Assembly: GCA_025201805.1 (NCBI GenBank)
Contig: MU619257.1
Coordinates: 258,780 to 320,232, forward strand
Length of the DNA: 61,453 nt
From: Parasitella parasitica
Lineage: Eukaryota > Mucoromycota > Mucoromycetes > Mucorales > Mucoraceae
Direction of reading: 5' to 3'
Under the pieces are notes generated by a model. The model had not been told where the DNA came from. It ran no database searches and worked only from the letters and a program-made list of their open reading frames with translations. Below, one piece after another: positions 1-12,066 of the stretch. Position numbers and translations under genes: made by a program. Positions within the stretch are counted from its first letter, which is position 1. Each line of letters opens with the position of its first letter.

Positions 1-2
1 AG

Positions 3-113
3 AAATCTTGCACTTGTAACCCAGATGTGCCCATGTGCAAACCTTGTCATGACAGACATATACAAGAAGTTTGGTCTCGCCAACAGCTCTTGAATAATTC
101 TACATTAGCTTAA
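3..113 (+). CDS. 3' end of an unidentified cysteine-rich protein gene (partial)
   Basis: The window opens inside an open frame that gives 36 codons and then TAA at 111-113. The peptide is rich in paired cysteines and histidine (CTC near the start, then CKPCHDRH), which looks like part of a metal-binding or disulfide-rich segment. I do not recognise the family. The other two frames stop quickly or lack this cysteine pattern. The gene starts outside the window, so nothing can be said about its length or start. Confidence 0.35.
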   Translation, partial: KSCTCNPDVPMCKPCHDRHIQEVWSRQQLLNNSTLA

Positions 114-1982
114 GTATATTTCTATAAATTTTTTTTTTATAAATTGTTATACACTATACAAATTATATATAATCGAAAAGTCGGCCCATTTGGGCTGATT
201 AAAATCGGGCAAAACAGCCTCCGGAAAATCAATCCCTGATAGCTCAATTTTCACTTTTTTCAAACAAAATCAATTAGATTGCTGACAAGAACACCCATTT
301 CAATATTAAAAAGAGTTTTTAACATGTTATCTTCAATTTCTGTGGAGAAATTTATTATGGAAGGGTCGGCCCAAATGGGCCGATCGGGGTAATCCCAACT
401 TGTTAATAATTAATAACAAAATTGAAATATTAAAGTTATTCTTTGGATACCACAATATTCACTTAGATATAATAAAATTCCATTTATCTTGAAGAACGAA
501 GGTTGATTTTTACCGCAGCTTAGCGAAGGTGCAAAAATTAGAGCGGGCGGGAAGACCAGGTTGTTAAATGATAAAAAGGTAATAGTTTATTATTATAATT
601 AAATAAAGAGCACAATAGACGACCAATCTACGATAGAATAATTAATACCATAAAAATAAAAAGCTTGTAATCTTTCAAAAAGTTCAGATATCTTAATGTT
701 TCGCTATCAGCATATAGGCTTGCGCCTCACTAAGCGTGGTGGTGCATGATAATTATTGAAACCATTTTTATCATCATTTTAAAATGAAAGAGCTGGAAAA
801 AAAAAGTATCCACTTACCAACAAAGGTCGTTCATACCCGCAAAGAAGCACTCCCTCAAGACAAACACAGCCTTCTTTCAGCTATATGTAAGCTATATTAG
901 TCAAGATGTTCAAATGGGTAAACATGTGTATATCCAGGCGATACAAAAGGAAAAAAAAAGGGGGGGGGCCATATTTCAGTTAAAAATATGAATTTTCTCT
1001 TTCACAATGTTTCAGAGAGATTCCCATTTACATACAATCATCCTCATATGGCCACCTTTTTTCTTTTCATTCTTGTATAGAAAAGCCGTATAGCATATAC
1101 ACGATACAAATGTTACATTATTAGAGTACTTACCGTCTAATTTGAATTGAAGGACAATCCTTCAATGTTTAAAAAAAAAAAAAAAAAAAAGCCATCAGAT
1201 ACTGTCAATGGGACCTTTTTAAATCTTTCGCAAAAAATTTTTGATGGATGAATGCATTGGGGACTGGTGCCATGACAATTTATAATTGGCCTTTGCAGAC
1301 TGTTTGTGATGAACCTAATTCTGATTTCCATACCAACAGTCATATCAAATCGTTGGCTGCTACTCATATACGTTTAGGTCGTAAATGACAATATCTTAAG
1401 CAATCTCGCTCGTAAAAACATTGCACGCTTCGATTTCAAAAAATGATATCAATCATATAGACTAATTTTTACAGGACATGAAATCATGATAATTGCCAAG
1501 GGACTATGCCATTATTAATCTAGTTTGATCATTTTTGTGATTTATTCAAATTTGATTACATGTTAATTGTATACTACAATCTGTTATGTTTTTCGTTCCT
1601 CGTATTACACATATCATCTCTATAATACTTGGTTTCTGGTAGCCAAGTTAGCTACAAAAATTTGTTTGCGGCTTATCATTATCTGAGTGTATTAGCTGTA
1701 TTACATGTAGAAATAGCCAATTCTTGTTGTGAAAAAAGAGCTAAATGTAGATGCAGAAAAGTATAATATGGTGCTTGTATGTTCTTTGAACGGCGAGAAA
1801 TAAGATAAAAGTGGTGCTTTAGATATTTATATACCTATAAATTCTTAAGATGAACGCTTCTAAGCCAAGTTGGTACGTAATGAGATTTGTTATTGATCGC
1901 AATGACTTATAAGTTACCACAGCAATGCTATAATAGTAACATGTTTATTTATCATAAGAAAAGAGGGGTATATATTTACAAT
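114..1982. other. gene-free stretch of about 1.9 kb
   Basis: AT-rich, with A and G homopolymers (G run near 960-968, A run near 1170-1190). A 76-codon minus-strand frame at 1137-1367 carries a homopolymer-encoded poly-Phe segment and shows no domain, so I do not call it a gene. The left part holds two GC-rich palindromic copies described separately. Confidence 0.6.
182..382. repeat. pair of GC-rich palindromic 16-mers in inverted relation
   Basis: The 16 nt at 182-197 (CGGCCCATTTGGGCTG) and at 367-382 (CGGCCCAAATGGGCCG) are near-perfect self-palindromes and nearly reverse complements of each other. They stand out in otherwise AT-rich DNA. They could be dyad protein-binding sites or the ends of a small degenerate element; the sequence does not decide which. 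Confidence 0.4.
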
Positions 1983-3009
1983 TCAAGGTGAATACGGTGG
2001 AGGCGCTGCTACGGATGGTGAAAAATCAAAATTTTCTTGAGTTTGCCTGCTATTAGCTTTATTAAAGAACATTTGCCTCTGTAATTGATATTGTAATTGC
2101 TGCTGTTGCATAGTTGGAGTTCTGCTAATATCTTGTTGGAAATGTGGATCATAAGCAGGATGAAGCATATTGATCGAAGGATAATTACCGCTATGAAACG
2201 TCGTAGATGATGTGGTTGAAGCAGAGTTAGCGGAGGTATTGGATGACGATGAATTAGACCTCATAGCATTTGTGCTTGTTTTGGACAATGTTGCTGGCTG
2301 TTCTTTATCTAAATTTTTCTGAAGATTCAGCTTCTTCTTTGAAAGCTGACGTCTTGCGAACAAATAGGCGCAAACAACTACCACCAAAAATACAGTGACA
2401 CCAATTACACTGGCGATAATGTGAAGTGTACTCGATCCTTGTGAGCTAATTTTTTTTGCTTTTTCGACGCAAGTGTGGTCAGAACAATTTCCATCGATAC
2501 ATTGGTTATCTGATTCGCAGACCTCTCCATGGGTTAGCTGCTTTACGCATATGTGAGCTCGATCGCAGAAAAGACCTCTCGCACAATTGCTAAAGTATGA
2601 ATCATAAGCATCGTTCAGCGGCCATTCTATGCATGTTTCACTCGTATTTTTGGATAGATGAATTGCATTTCTTAGTCTAGGGTGAGGAGCTATTATACAT
2701 GGCTGATTAAGTTGAATCAATGGGCCTTGGTATTCGGGCAATGACATGGTATCTTTCAGAATCCATCTTGGAATTGAAAAATTAGGGTAAGTATAAGGGG
2801 TTGCCATGGGGAAATGTGGATTATATGATTTACTTTGTGTTATTTGTTCTCGGTTTGCATTGCACATATGAATCTGTCACTTCACATACATCTCCGTCAT
2901 CAGCGCAAGGAAATTTGCATTCAACTACAACTAAATTAGCTTTTACCAAGGTTATCAAGATTGCCAATATCAACAGGGACATGGATGTTAAATGGCTTAA
3001 ATACAACAT
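1983..3009 (-). CDS. single-pass membrane protein with cysteine-rich ectodomain and C-terminal PPxY motif
   Basis: Two exons (3009-2834, 2766-1983; intron of 67 nt with GTAAAT donor and a CTAAT branch-like site) give 319 aa. The N-terminus is a signal peptide (residues about 1-25, LLILAILITLVKA core). It is followed by a secreted part with many cysteines (for example CKFPCADDGDVC, and C-x4-C-x6-C spacing near residues 120-158), a transmembrane helix at about 173-195, a basic stop-transfer run (RRQLSKKK), and a Ser/Asn/Gln-rich cytosolic tail of about 120 residues. The tail ends in PPPY at 314-317, a PPxY motif of the type bound by WW domains of Nedd4/Rsp5 ligases. No named family is recognised. 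Inference: a cell-surface sensor or adaptor whose turnover is controlled by an Rsp5-like ligase. The gene lies downstream of the OGDH gene on the same strand. Confidence 0.7.
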
Positions 3010-3670
3010 TTCTACAGACTCAAATCCTTGAGCATTAGATAATCTTGTTTTGTAAAAGAAAGAAGAATTAGGGGAAAAAAGCTACCCTCGGTTCAACTAA
3101 TTTATTTAAGGCTAATGAAAAAATAGAAACTGAGGAAGCCTAAGAAAACTGTGCTACCGTAGACCAACGTTCTCTTGATTGAAACTCCAATCTGCCTTTG
3201 CTATATATAATAATTCAAGACATTGACATTGGATGACAGTTTCATTTTTCGAAAGGAAGGGAATTCTGTTTTCACAATCTCTAGCTGATTAAAAAAAAAA
3301 CAGGCTTTTAGAAAGCATATACTCCATTCAAAGCATCATCAGGTACACGGTGAATCGACTATGTATCAGCAGCATTCACGAACACTTAAGCAATATATAC
3401 AAATTTTAAACAATCGTAAAATGGTAATCGCCTACTAGCATAAATGGCTTGTCTTTCTACAATTCATATATGCTCATTTGACGGGATAGCAACCCTTTAA
3501 TGATCATGATCACTGTACATGGCATCAGTTAATATGTCATTTTACTGTTTCTGGAAGAGTGAAAGATGCAGTAAAAGATGTGCCACAAATTTTAAGTTTG
3601 CAAGCTATGTTTTGCAGTATTGACGATATTTCTTAAATAAGCAACGAAAATGAGAATGTTTATTTCAAAA
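3010..3670. other. intergenic region upstream of the PPxY membrane protein gene
   Basis: About 660 bp between the 5' end of the PPxY gene and the 3' end of the OGDH gene, both on the minus strand. It should hold the promoter of the former and the polyadenylation region of the latter. I see AT-rich sequence, an A10 run near 3291-3300 and no further coding sequence. Confidence 0.5.
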
Positions 3671-6600
3671 TTACCAAACAGGCACACCAGCTTCAATGCC
3701 TCTTGGCTCTGTTGATTGGCCAATCAAAGCTTTGCTTAAGAAGGAATACTCTTCTTGGAAATGCTTCTTCTTATTGCCAGTAGCTACAGAGGCAGATGGA
3801 GGACGGCCTGCGTAAACTGGAGATTTACCAGCGTAATACTGTGTTTCTGCGAGAGTAGTAGTAAGTCTAGACTGAACATGTTGCCATGGCCCCATATTTT
3901 GAGGCTCTTCTTGACACCAGATAATCTCGGCATTAGGATATTTATCCACATTTTCCTTGATTTGCTGGTAAGGGAATGGATTCAATTGCTCCACGCGAGA
4001 AATAGCAATATCGTTCATTTTGTTTTGCTCACGAGCCTTTAACAAAGCATAATAAACTTGACCAGAACATAGAATGTGCTTCTTTATCTGATCCGGTGCA
4101 GCCAATGTTTCAGGATGCGTTTCTGGTAAATACAGTTGGAAATGCGTGTTTCCTGTAATCTCAGATAAACTAGAACGCGCCAATGGATGACGAAGCATCG
4201 ACTTGGAGAAAGGTAGAATCAACGGTTTCCTGTAATCACGGCAGATTTGACGACGCAAGACATGGAAGTACTGGGAAGGGGTTGAAGCGTATACAACCTG
4301 CATGTTACAGTCTTGATGCTGGCGTTGTAGTTTTTCTGCGGATGGGAATACATATGGATTTTCATCGCAAAGTTGCAAATAGCGCTCGATGCGGGCAGAC
4401 GAATGTTCAGGCCCTTGACCGTCATAGCCATGAGGAAGAGAAAGGACTAAGCCCGTACGTTGAAGCCATTTTTGTTCGCCAGCAGCCAAGAACTGGTCGA
4501 CAATTACTTGGGCTGTGTTGGCAAAATCGCCAAATTGGGCTTCCCAAATTACAAGCGAATTGGGGTCGACAAGCGAGTAGCCTAATTCAAAACCTAGTAC
4601 ACCGTATTCTGATAACGACGAGTTTGAGATGGCAAGCACGCCTTGTTCAGAGCTAATGTTGTTTAATAATGTAGTACGGGCATCAGATTTTTGATCGTGC
4701 AAGACGGCATGGCGTTGTGAAAAGGTTCCGCGTTCAACATCTTGGCCAGAGACACGTACATGCTTATTTTCTAAAAGTAAAGATCCCCAGGCAAGCCCTT
4801 CAGCTGTGGACCAGTCAATATCTTTGCCGCTGGTCAAACTCTTTTCGCGAGCCTGCAAAATACGGATAATGTTACGGTGAGCGTTGAAGTTTTGAGGCAA
4901 GGTGGTCATAGCTTTTCCAACTTGAGCTAGAGCCTCCTCAGAGACACCAGTGGGATATTGGGGGAGCACTTCAGTGGCTAGTTCCTTGGGTGACTTGAAG
5001 CCAGGCCAGCTGCTGGATAGCCATTCTTGAGAGCTAGGCTTGTAGGTTTTACTAGCAGTGTAGCTCTCTTCTAATATCTCCCATACACGCTTCTTTTCTT
5101 TGTCAATCTGTTCAGATGTGAAATTGCCTTCGTTCTTGAGTTGCTCTTCGTACTTTTGAGCAACGGGCTTCATTTTGCTGATAGCTTGATACATGAGCGG
5201 TTGAGTGAACATGGGTTGGTCAGTCTCGTTGTGTCCATGTTTACGATAGCAAACTAAATCTATGACACAATCCTTATGGAAAGTTTGTCTCCAATCCGCT
5301 GCTAATTGCATGACAAAAGTTACAGCTTCAACATCATCGCCGTTAACATGAAAAACAGGAGCGTTGATAGATTTGGCTATATCAGTACAGTAAGGAGTAG
5401 AACGACCATAACGAGGATCTGTAGTAAAGCCAATTTGGTTATTGACTACAATGTGAATAGTGCCTCCAGTCGAATAGGAAGGCAGGTCGTAGAAGCCCAT
5501 GGTCTCGTAGACAACACCTTGACCTGCCATAGCAGCATCACCATGCATCAAAATGGACATGGCATGGTCGCCATGGATATCTTTGCCATAAAATTGAAGT
5601 GCCTTAGTTTTACCGAGAACAACAGGGTCGACAGCTTCCAAATGAGACGGGTTGGCTACCAGGGAAAGATGGACACGTCTTCCTGAAGGAGTAGGACGAA
5701 CGTAGTTCATGCCCAAGTGGTATTTTACGTCCCCAGAGCCTTCATCTGAAGGTAGTGCGGAGCCACTGAATTCGCACCAGATGGATTCGTTGGGTTTGCG
5801 AACGACATTAGACAAGACATTCAAACGGCCACGATGAGGCATACCAATAACTATAGACTCTACGCCCAGATCAACAGATCTGTCGATCTGGCAGGTTGGT
5901 GTTACTACCATTTCTCCATAATTCTTGTTGACCATTTACTTACCAATGCCTTCATGCCAGGAATGAGGCTCTCACCGCCTTCGAGACCAAAACGTTTCTC
6001 AGATGGATATTTAGAAGCAACGAAACGTTCAAAACTGTCAGACCATGTCAAGCGATCCAGAATCATCTTCTTTTCCTTATGTGTGTATTTGTAGGGCTCA
6101 GGCTTTTCTACGCGGGCACGAATCCAATCGCACTGAGCACGGTCAGGGATATGGACATATTCAATACCGATAGACCCACCTGTATAATCTTAGGGATAAG
6201 TACATTTCTGCATTCACTTTTAATGCTGCTCACTTACAATACATTTTTTTGAGATCATCAATAATTTCACGCAAGCTCAGCTCTTTGTTTGTCTGACCCA
6301 ACGCAGGTAAAATGCCCGGACCTAGCGTAAATTTGCGGTCCAGATCTTTGTCAGTGAACCCATAATATTGGTAAGTAAGTTCTGGAGGATGTGGGTTTTC
6401 TGTGCTAGCATGTCCGATGTGCAAGGGATCCAGATTTGCTAATTGGTGGCCTCGTACTTGATAGGCTCTAACGAGCAATTGAATCTTCATATGCTCGATT
6501 ACTTTTTTGCTGGATTCGCTCATACTAGCCTGTAGAGTAATGTCAGCTGGCAATTGAGGCATACGAGCACTATCAGAGGGCATAATGGTAGGCGGTGGCG

Positions 6601-6883
6601 TGTAAGCCTCTCCGGAGGGGACACCATTTGCCATATTTTTGAAGTAAACTTGCCATGACAGATGTACAGAGGAAGGATCCTTGAGCCAGGCCTCGTACAT
6701 TTCCTCAATGTAATTGGCCGCATTACCGTGGAGGAACCCATCATTGACAGAAGGAGCAGCATAGTGGCGACACGCTTGCAGGAAAGAAAATGCCAATGTA
6801 GGACGAAGATAGGGTGTTTTTAGTACTAGTGTTCGTTTCGCACCACATTTTGTAACACGAGATAGTGTCGATAATCGATACAT
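3671..6883 (-). CDS. KGD1: 2-oxoglutarate dehydrogenase E1 component, mitochondrial
   Basis: Three exons (6883-6238, 6179-5944, 5887-3671; introns of 58 and 56 nt) encode 1032 aa, close to the roughly 1020 aa typical of OGDH E1. This thiamine-diphosphate enzyme decarboxylates 2-oxoglutarate and passes the succinyl group to E2 in the TCA cycle. Visible features are an N-terminal mitochondrial targeting sequence rich in Arg/Ser/Thr (residues 1-45), the E1 start region ([19 protein letters not shown]), the [10 protein letters not shown] block near residue 309, and the ThDP-binding pair GDAAMAGQG (from residue 410) and NNQIG (443-447). GHNETDQP and the C-terminal E1 domain ([32 protein letters not shown]) follow. 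I chose the Met at 6883 over one 15 codons upstream because it begins the basic presequence. The frame is uninterrupted and the gene looks functional. Confidence 0.97.
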
Positions 6884-8078
6884 AATGTGTTGAATAAAAG
6901 AAAAGAGAAAACTATCATGTAAAATCACTCTATATTTATTTCTTCCTTTTTACTGGGTGACTTGTGTGTGTTTCCATGTCTTAAATGTTTGTGCAAAAAG
7001 CCATTGCAAGAGGCACGAAGGAGTCATACAGTTGTACATGTCTATAGGCAATTCTTTGACATTTCAAGATAAAGATAGTGTGCATGTGCTTCGTCTCTTA
7101 TATATGCTTGTGTAATATCTTGTATGACACCCTGGTTTTTGCTTTTTATTTGAAACATAACTTTGTTTTAGATCTGGGGCAACGGTAATGTCGGCTTAAT
7201 TCATGCTGAATGCAGCGCGACTAATTTTTGTATTTAGAATAAACGGCTGTTTTCTGCTGCAATCGTAGCGCTGTTTATCAAGTCGAGTTGTTTGCATCCA
7301 GCCTTCAGTAGACACAGACAACTTCTTGAACTTACCTAATTTGATATTCGAAATCCAAGTTGATATGCACCTTGTAGTCAGCATTCACGTATTTTTTTTT
7401 TATTAGAATCAGAAAAGGAAAATGTTGAAACGCATTAGAGTACTCTGTCTCCTCCAAAGTACAAAAACAACCTTTTATGGCCAAGCTGCAAATCTATAGA
7501 TTTATAAGCTCTGGAGAAAAGGGTCGTTGTGGTAATAGGATGTCCTTTAAGAAGTGTGTATAAGAAATGTGAGAATTATCAAGGACCTTTATACGGTATT
7601 ACGAACAAGTCTAAAAGTTGAGATGGCTGCTAAATACCTGTTTCTGAGTAGCTCGGAAACAATACTCTTTAGATCTTTTTGACAGCAGAATCAAGAGAAA
7701 CATAAATTTAAGCTTGACAGCACTGTCATAGCGTAGTGGAGATGATTGAAGGGGACCTGGAAAGAGTGTCTCGGGGCGGCTGAGTGTTTAGGAGAACAAC
7801 TATGCCTCAAGCTCTGATGAAGTATTTAATCAATTAAGCTCAAAGAAAATACCTAACATTGAACAACAAAGAACTCGCTATTGTTCCTCTCTGTAGGGGA
7901 ATACATGTACGCCATGGGATTGTTTCTCCATCTCCTTGTAAAGCAATAAAATGCAAAAGGTCTTAATTGCTTATTACACTATTTTATTTAAATTATCATG
8001 ATATTTTTAACTTTGACTATTTAATTCTTTGTTGATACTTGTGGTATATATATGTATATGAAAAAAAAAGGAAACATT
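6884..8078. other. intergenic region, OGDH promoter side
   Basis: About 1.2 kb between the OGDH start and the 3' end of the repeat-protein gene. A 62-codon minus frame at 7196-7384 has no recognisable feature and is probably chance. A TATATATATGTATATG stretch lies at about 8046-8061. I see no RNA gene. Confidence 0.5.
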
Positions 8079-10064
8079 TCAACAGAATTGTTTCGTTTTC
8101 AGGACTTTTCTTAGATTAGCTTCTTCAGCTTCATATTCATGCTTTCTTTTTCCAAGCATTGGCTTGGTTGTAGCGGAATTTTCATTATTGATTTTGGCAG
8201 GAGCAGCAGGTTCTTGAATGATAGTGCGTGTGACAGGAGGGCTATCTAAACAGGTTTTCTTCCTAGATTCAGAGCCTGAGCCATCATTTTCGGTACTTTC
8301 GTCTTCAAGCTCGCTTGAAGAACGTTTTTTGCCTTTTGCTGCTAAAGTCAATGTGTTTGAGGTTGATTTGCTCTCAGGTGATGACAATGCACTTAATGAG
8401 GCGTGTTCAATTGGAACTGAGGCCGGCAATTGGGGTTCTTGGTCTGAGGAAAGAGGGCTACAGGATGCTTTCAAATTGTTGGCATAACTGCATTCCACGT
8501 TACTGTCTTTGTTGTCACTAGCAATCGAGTACTCGTTATTACTGACATTGCTGGACTCTTCTTGATCGCCATCTTCCTCATCGCTGCTGAATTCAAAGAG
8601 TGCAGCATGGATGATTTCAGCGAGTGAAGGAGAGGCTTTAGCTGGGGATTTTTTATTTTGGAGAGCAGTTGAGTGCTTGTCATCACTAATATTTCCAGAC
8701 TCCTGTTGAATGCCATCTTGCTTGTCATCACTGGATTTCCTGGATTCCTGTTGATCGCCATCTTTTTTGTCGTCAATGTCTCCCAAAAGTGAGGGATGAA
8801 CTTCAGCTGGGGATTCTTTATTCCCAAGAGCAGCCGAGTGCTTGCTATCACTGACATTTCCGGATTCCTGTTGATTGCCACCTTGCTTGGCAATAGGGAA
8901 TAAAGAATAGGCTTTAGCTGGGGGTTCTTTATTCCCAAGAGCAGCCGAGCGCTTGCTACCACTGACATTTCCAGATTCCTGTTGATTGCCACCTTGCTTG
9001 GCAATAAGGAATAAAGAATAGACTCCATCTGGGGATTTATAGCAATCGCTAGCATTGAAATTGCCAGACCTATTTCGATAGTCATCTTGCACCGTTTTAA
9101 AGAATGAAGGAAGGTCTTCAGTTGATGATTTTTGGTTCCAAAGAGGATCCGAGCGCTTGTTATCACTGACATTGCCGGACTCTTCTCGAAGGTCATCTAG
9201 CATTGATTGCGAAATTATGGGAGGGCCTCCAGTTGGGGGTTTTTTGTTATCACTAACGTTTCCGGATGCCTGTTGATTGCCATCTTGCTTTAATTTAAAG
9301 AATGTAGGATAGGACTCAGCTGAGGATCTCTTCGGGCGATTGTCATCACATGTAAGGAATCCAGGAAGGATTTTAGCTGGGGATTTCTTGTCCCAATGAG
9401 TAGTCGCGACACTACGGATCTTGTTACCATTGACGTTTCTGGAATATTCTGGATGGTCATTTTGCATGGATTTGAAGATTGAAGCAAAGTCTACAGCTGG
9501 AGGTTTTGTATTCCAAAGAGGAGTCGAGTACTTGTTACCACTGACGTTACTGGACTCTTTTCGATGGTCATCTTGCATGACATCGAAGATTGAGGGAAGG
9601 TCTTCAGTTGGAATTTTTGCATTCCAAAGAGAAGTCGAGTACTTGTTACCATTGACGTTGCTGGACTCTTTTCGATGGTCATCTGACATGAAATCGAAGA
9701 TTGAAAAAAGGTCTTCAGTTTGAAGTTTTGTATTCCAAAGAGGAGTCGAGTGCTTTTTATCACTGACATTGCTGGACTCTTTTCGCTTATCGTCAACGCA
9801 TGAAGTAGCTCCAACTTTAATCAGAGACTGTGCTCCAGCATGGCCAACTTCATGATATGAGGAATGAATACCCAAAGGCTCAGGAGAATTCCTATCATCA
9901 GTGAATTTGATGAATTCTTGAGACCTCTCGCCGAGGCGGGGTATTGATGTTTGAGCGCGCCAATAATCTGATCTGCCTCGATTTAGGGCTAAAGATTCGA
10001 AAGTTACTGGGGTACGACTGTTTTTTGCCGACACCGAAGCTTCAGGTGGTTGGATGCTCTTCAT
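8079..10064 (-). CDS. unknown 661-aa protein built of degenerate 35-residue tandem repeats
   Basis: A single open frame of 661 codons. Residues 1-92 are unique. Residues about 93-531 hold roughly twelve degenerate repeats with a core like ESSNVSGNKYSTPLWN, then TEDLPSIF and an acidic MQDD-type spacer. Early copies are nearly identical (about 35-37 aa); later ones drift to QQESGNVSDSK or lose the middle. The C-terminal 130 residues are Ser/Glu/Asp-rich with basic clusters (GKKRSSSE, RKKT, GKRKHE) that look like nuclear localisation signals, ending in KQFC. No enzyme domain, membrane segment or signal peptide is visible. The first ATG follows an in-frame open stretch with a possible acceptor (GTCAG), so an upstream exon is possible. 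The intact frame despite the repeats argues for a real gene. Inference: an intrinsically disordered nuclear scaffold. I do not know the family. Confidence 0.65.
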   Translation of the reverse strand: MKSIQPPEASVSAKNSRTPVTFESLALNRGRSDYWRAQTSIPRLGERSQEFIKFTDDRNSPEPLGIHSSYHEVGHAGAQSLIKVGATSCVDDKRKESSNVSDKKHSTPLWNTKLQTEDLFSIFDFMSDDHRKESSNVNGNKYSTSLWNAKIPTEDLPSIFDVMQDDHRKESSNVSGNKYSTPLWNTKPPAVDFASIFKSMQNDHPEYSRNVNGNKIRSVATTHWDKKSPAKILPGFLTCDDNRPKRSSAESYPTFFKLKQDGNQQASGNVSDNKKPPTGGPPIISQSMLDDLREESGNVSDNKRSDPLWNQKSSTEDLPSFFKTVQDDYRNRSGNFNASDCYKSPDGVYSLFLIAKQGGNQQESGNVSGSKRSAALGNKEPPAKAYSLFPIAKQGGNQQESGNVSDSKHSAALGNKESPAEVHPSLLGDIDDKKDGDQQESRKSSDDKQDGIQQESGNISDDKHSTALQNKKSPAKASPSLAEIIHAALFEFSSDEEDGDQEESSNVSNNEYSIASDNKDSNVECSYANNLKASCSPLSSDQEPQLPASVPIEHASLSALSSPESKSTSNTLTLAAKGKKRSSSELEDESTENDGSGSESRKKTCLDSPPVTRTIIQEPAAPAKINNENSATTKPMLGKRKHEYEAEEANLRKVLKTKQFC

Positions 10065-12060
10065 TCGCCAAAACGACTTGGGAAGGCTGACAAAAGAGGA
10101 ACTACAAGAGATTTAATACGCTAGTTGCCATACACTGAATTCAAATATATTTACCCTCTGGATAAAATACTTTTTATTCTAGAAAATCTAGGTGCTCTTT
10201 TTGGAGATTCTTTATTGAGATCCATTTTTTGCTCGTTTGCTGTACGGTTTTTCAATTGAATTGGTTTTCTGGATATCAATCAAGTAGCAGAGGATCAAAT
10301 AAATAAATAAAAAAGTTGTATGAAGAGAAAGAAAGAGGAAAAGTGCTTTGTGAGCAAAGTGGGGTATCCTATACCCTTTTTCCGCGGGGGCATTATTTGT
10401 TCTGCCTTCAGGCATTCGCAACAAACGCTCTCGAAAGAGAGTAAACTGCCAAAATACTTGAGCGTTTTGTCTATCAATTCAGCTTTCCACCTCAACTTCA
10501 AGGTATAAGTGCAACCTATACAATATTAAATACATTGATTTATTAGATATAGCTTTTCTTCAACAAATCCTTGTAACAATAGGCCTGCCCAGAATTTTAT
10601 TTTGTTTCAATAACAAGGCACGGACCCAGGAAAGTAAACAAAAAAAAGCGGCATGTGATCCTAATCCAAAAAACAGGAAAGTACTAAAAAGCATCATGCA
10701 CTTGTACTTTGATTGTTTGTTTGTTTATTACATCATTGATTTGCATGGTGTCAACCATGATAGTTGATGACATTCATCCCTTTTCGAGAATTTGTGAGCA
10801 CATAAAATCGTATAATTTAGTTGATGATAGTGTAAAATGGTCTCTGGACAGAACATTGAACTATTGAACTGCGGCGAGCAGGATATGGAAATTAATAGCT
10901 ACAGAAGGCAATGTAAGTATAAAGAACATCACAACCAACAGGGACACCAAGAGTGCGAATTCAATGCAAAATGACTTTAGAAAGTAATCTGAATTCGTAT
11001 GAATAAAGCAGAGTGATAGCACCATCCCAATAGTGATCGGATACCTTTCAGCATACAGTTAACTAGTCGATTAGGCAAATTTTGTTTTATTTTCCTAAGA
11101 CATGTGATAGTCGTGCAACCACATGAATAGTGCATGATACTCGATTTCTCGACCAATCAACAGAAGAGCTATGGTGCATACACTAGGTGAATCAGGTTGA
11201 TAGCGAGAGCAAAGGATAGTGTACATAAGTTAAACAAGTTTTATCAATTACCTCAAGGCTGACGAGGTCAACGAAACGATTTTATTTATTAATCTGCAGC
11301 TACGTGAAACAATATACAAAAAGGGTATAAAAGTATCTTTGTCTAAACTGGCCCGGACAATTGGCTGCATAATTCGACCTAGTTGAGATTGCAATTTCAG
11401 TCAAACCTGTATACATTGCTTGTCGTACCTAAACTAATCGACTTTGGCCTCCAATGTGGTACCGGCACATACACTCATACACTCTGAGCTAACAACGATG
11501 GACAACAACGATTGTATACCAAGGAAGAAATGTTTATACTCTTCCAACCTTCCAGAAATGAGGAAAAAATTAATAATCAAAACAATAGAAAAGAGCGCCC
11601 ACTCCCAGTGGAGGTTACTGCACCATTGGAAGGGGGTTCAAAACAATAATTACAATTGTCCTGAAGTGCCAGCTAGACTTGGCTTATCATTTGTTCCAAT
11701 CCAACTTAATATGAATGCCTTAATCTGCAAAAAATAAATTACTCAAATTTCAAACTAAAAAAAAAAAAAAAAAGAATGTTTCTTTCTTGTTTCGCCGACA
11801 TTCCACTTAAAGAATGGGCGAACATATAAAATCTTGTCAGAGTTGACACCAATTCAGCAACTGTAAATAGCATCAGTACAAAAGTATATCAACGGTCTTG
11901 AGAAATTCCCAACTCAAATAGTCACGCATCGTTACGTACAAGGCTTTGCAGGCAAAGCAAAGCAAAAAAAAACTTGAAACTGAGAAGCACACAAAATATA
12001 TAACAAAAAGAATTTGACAAGGAAAATGAAAAGAAACAACACTTGATCTTGAAAAAAAAA
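10065..12060. other. gene-poor 2 kb with possible degraded element
   Basis: Several 60-97-codon frames occur (for example 11444-11737 plus, 10295-10501 minus) but none shows a domain. The plus frame ending at 11737 is followed within about 20 bases by an A run (11757-11773), an arrangement seen at the 3' ends of retroposed copies; this is only suggestive. The left end should contain the 5' region of the repeat-protein gene. Confidence 0.35.
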
Positions 12061-12066
12061 TGTTTT

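Noticed and set aside
1137-1367. 76-codon minus frame
   Set aside because: Contains a poly-Phe artefact from an A run and shows no recognised motif.
4183-4656. 157-codon plus-strand frame inside the OGDH gene
   Set aside because: Antisense shadow of a conserved exon; no domain, and the OGDH frame explains the sequence.
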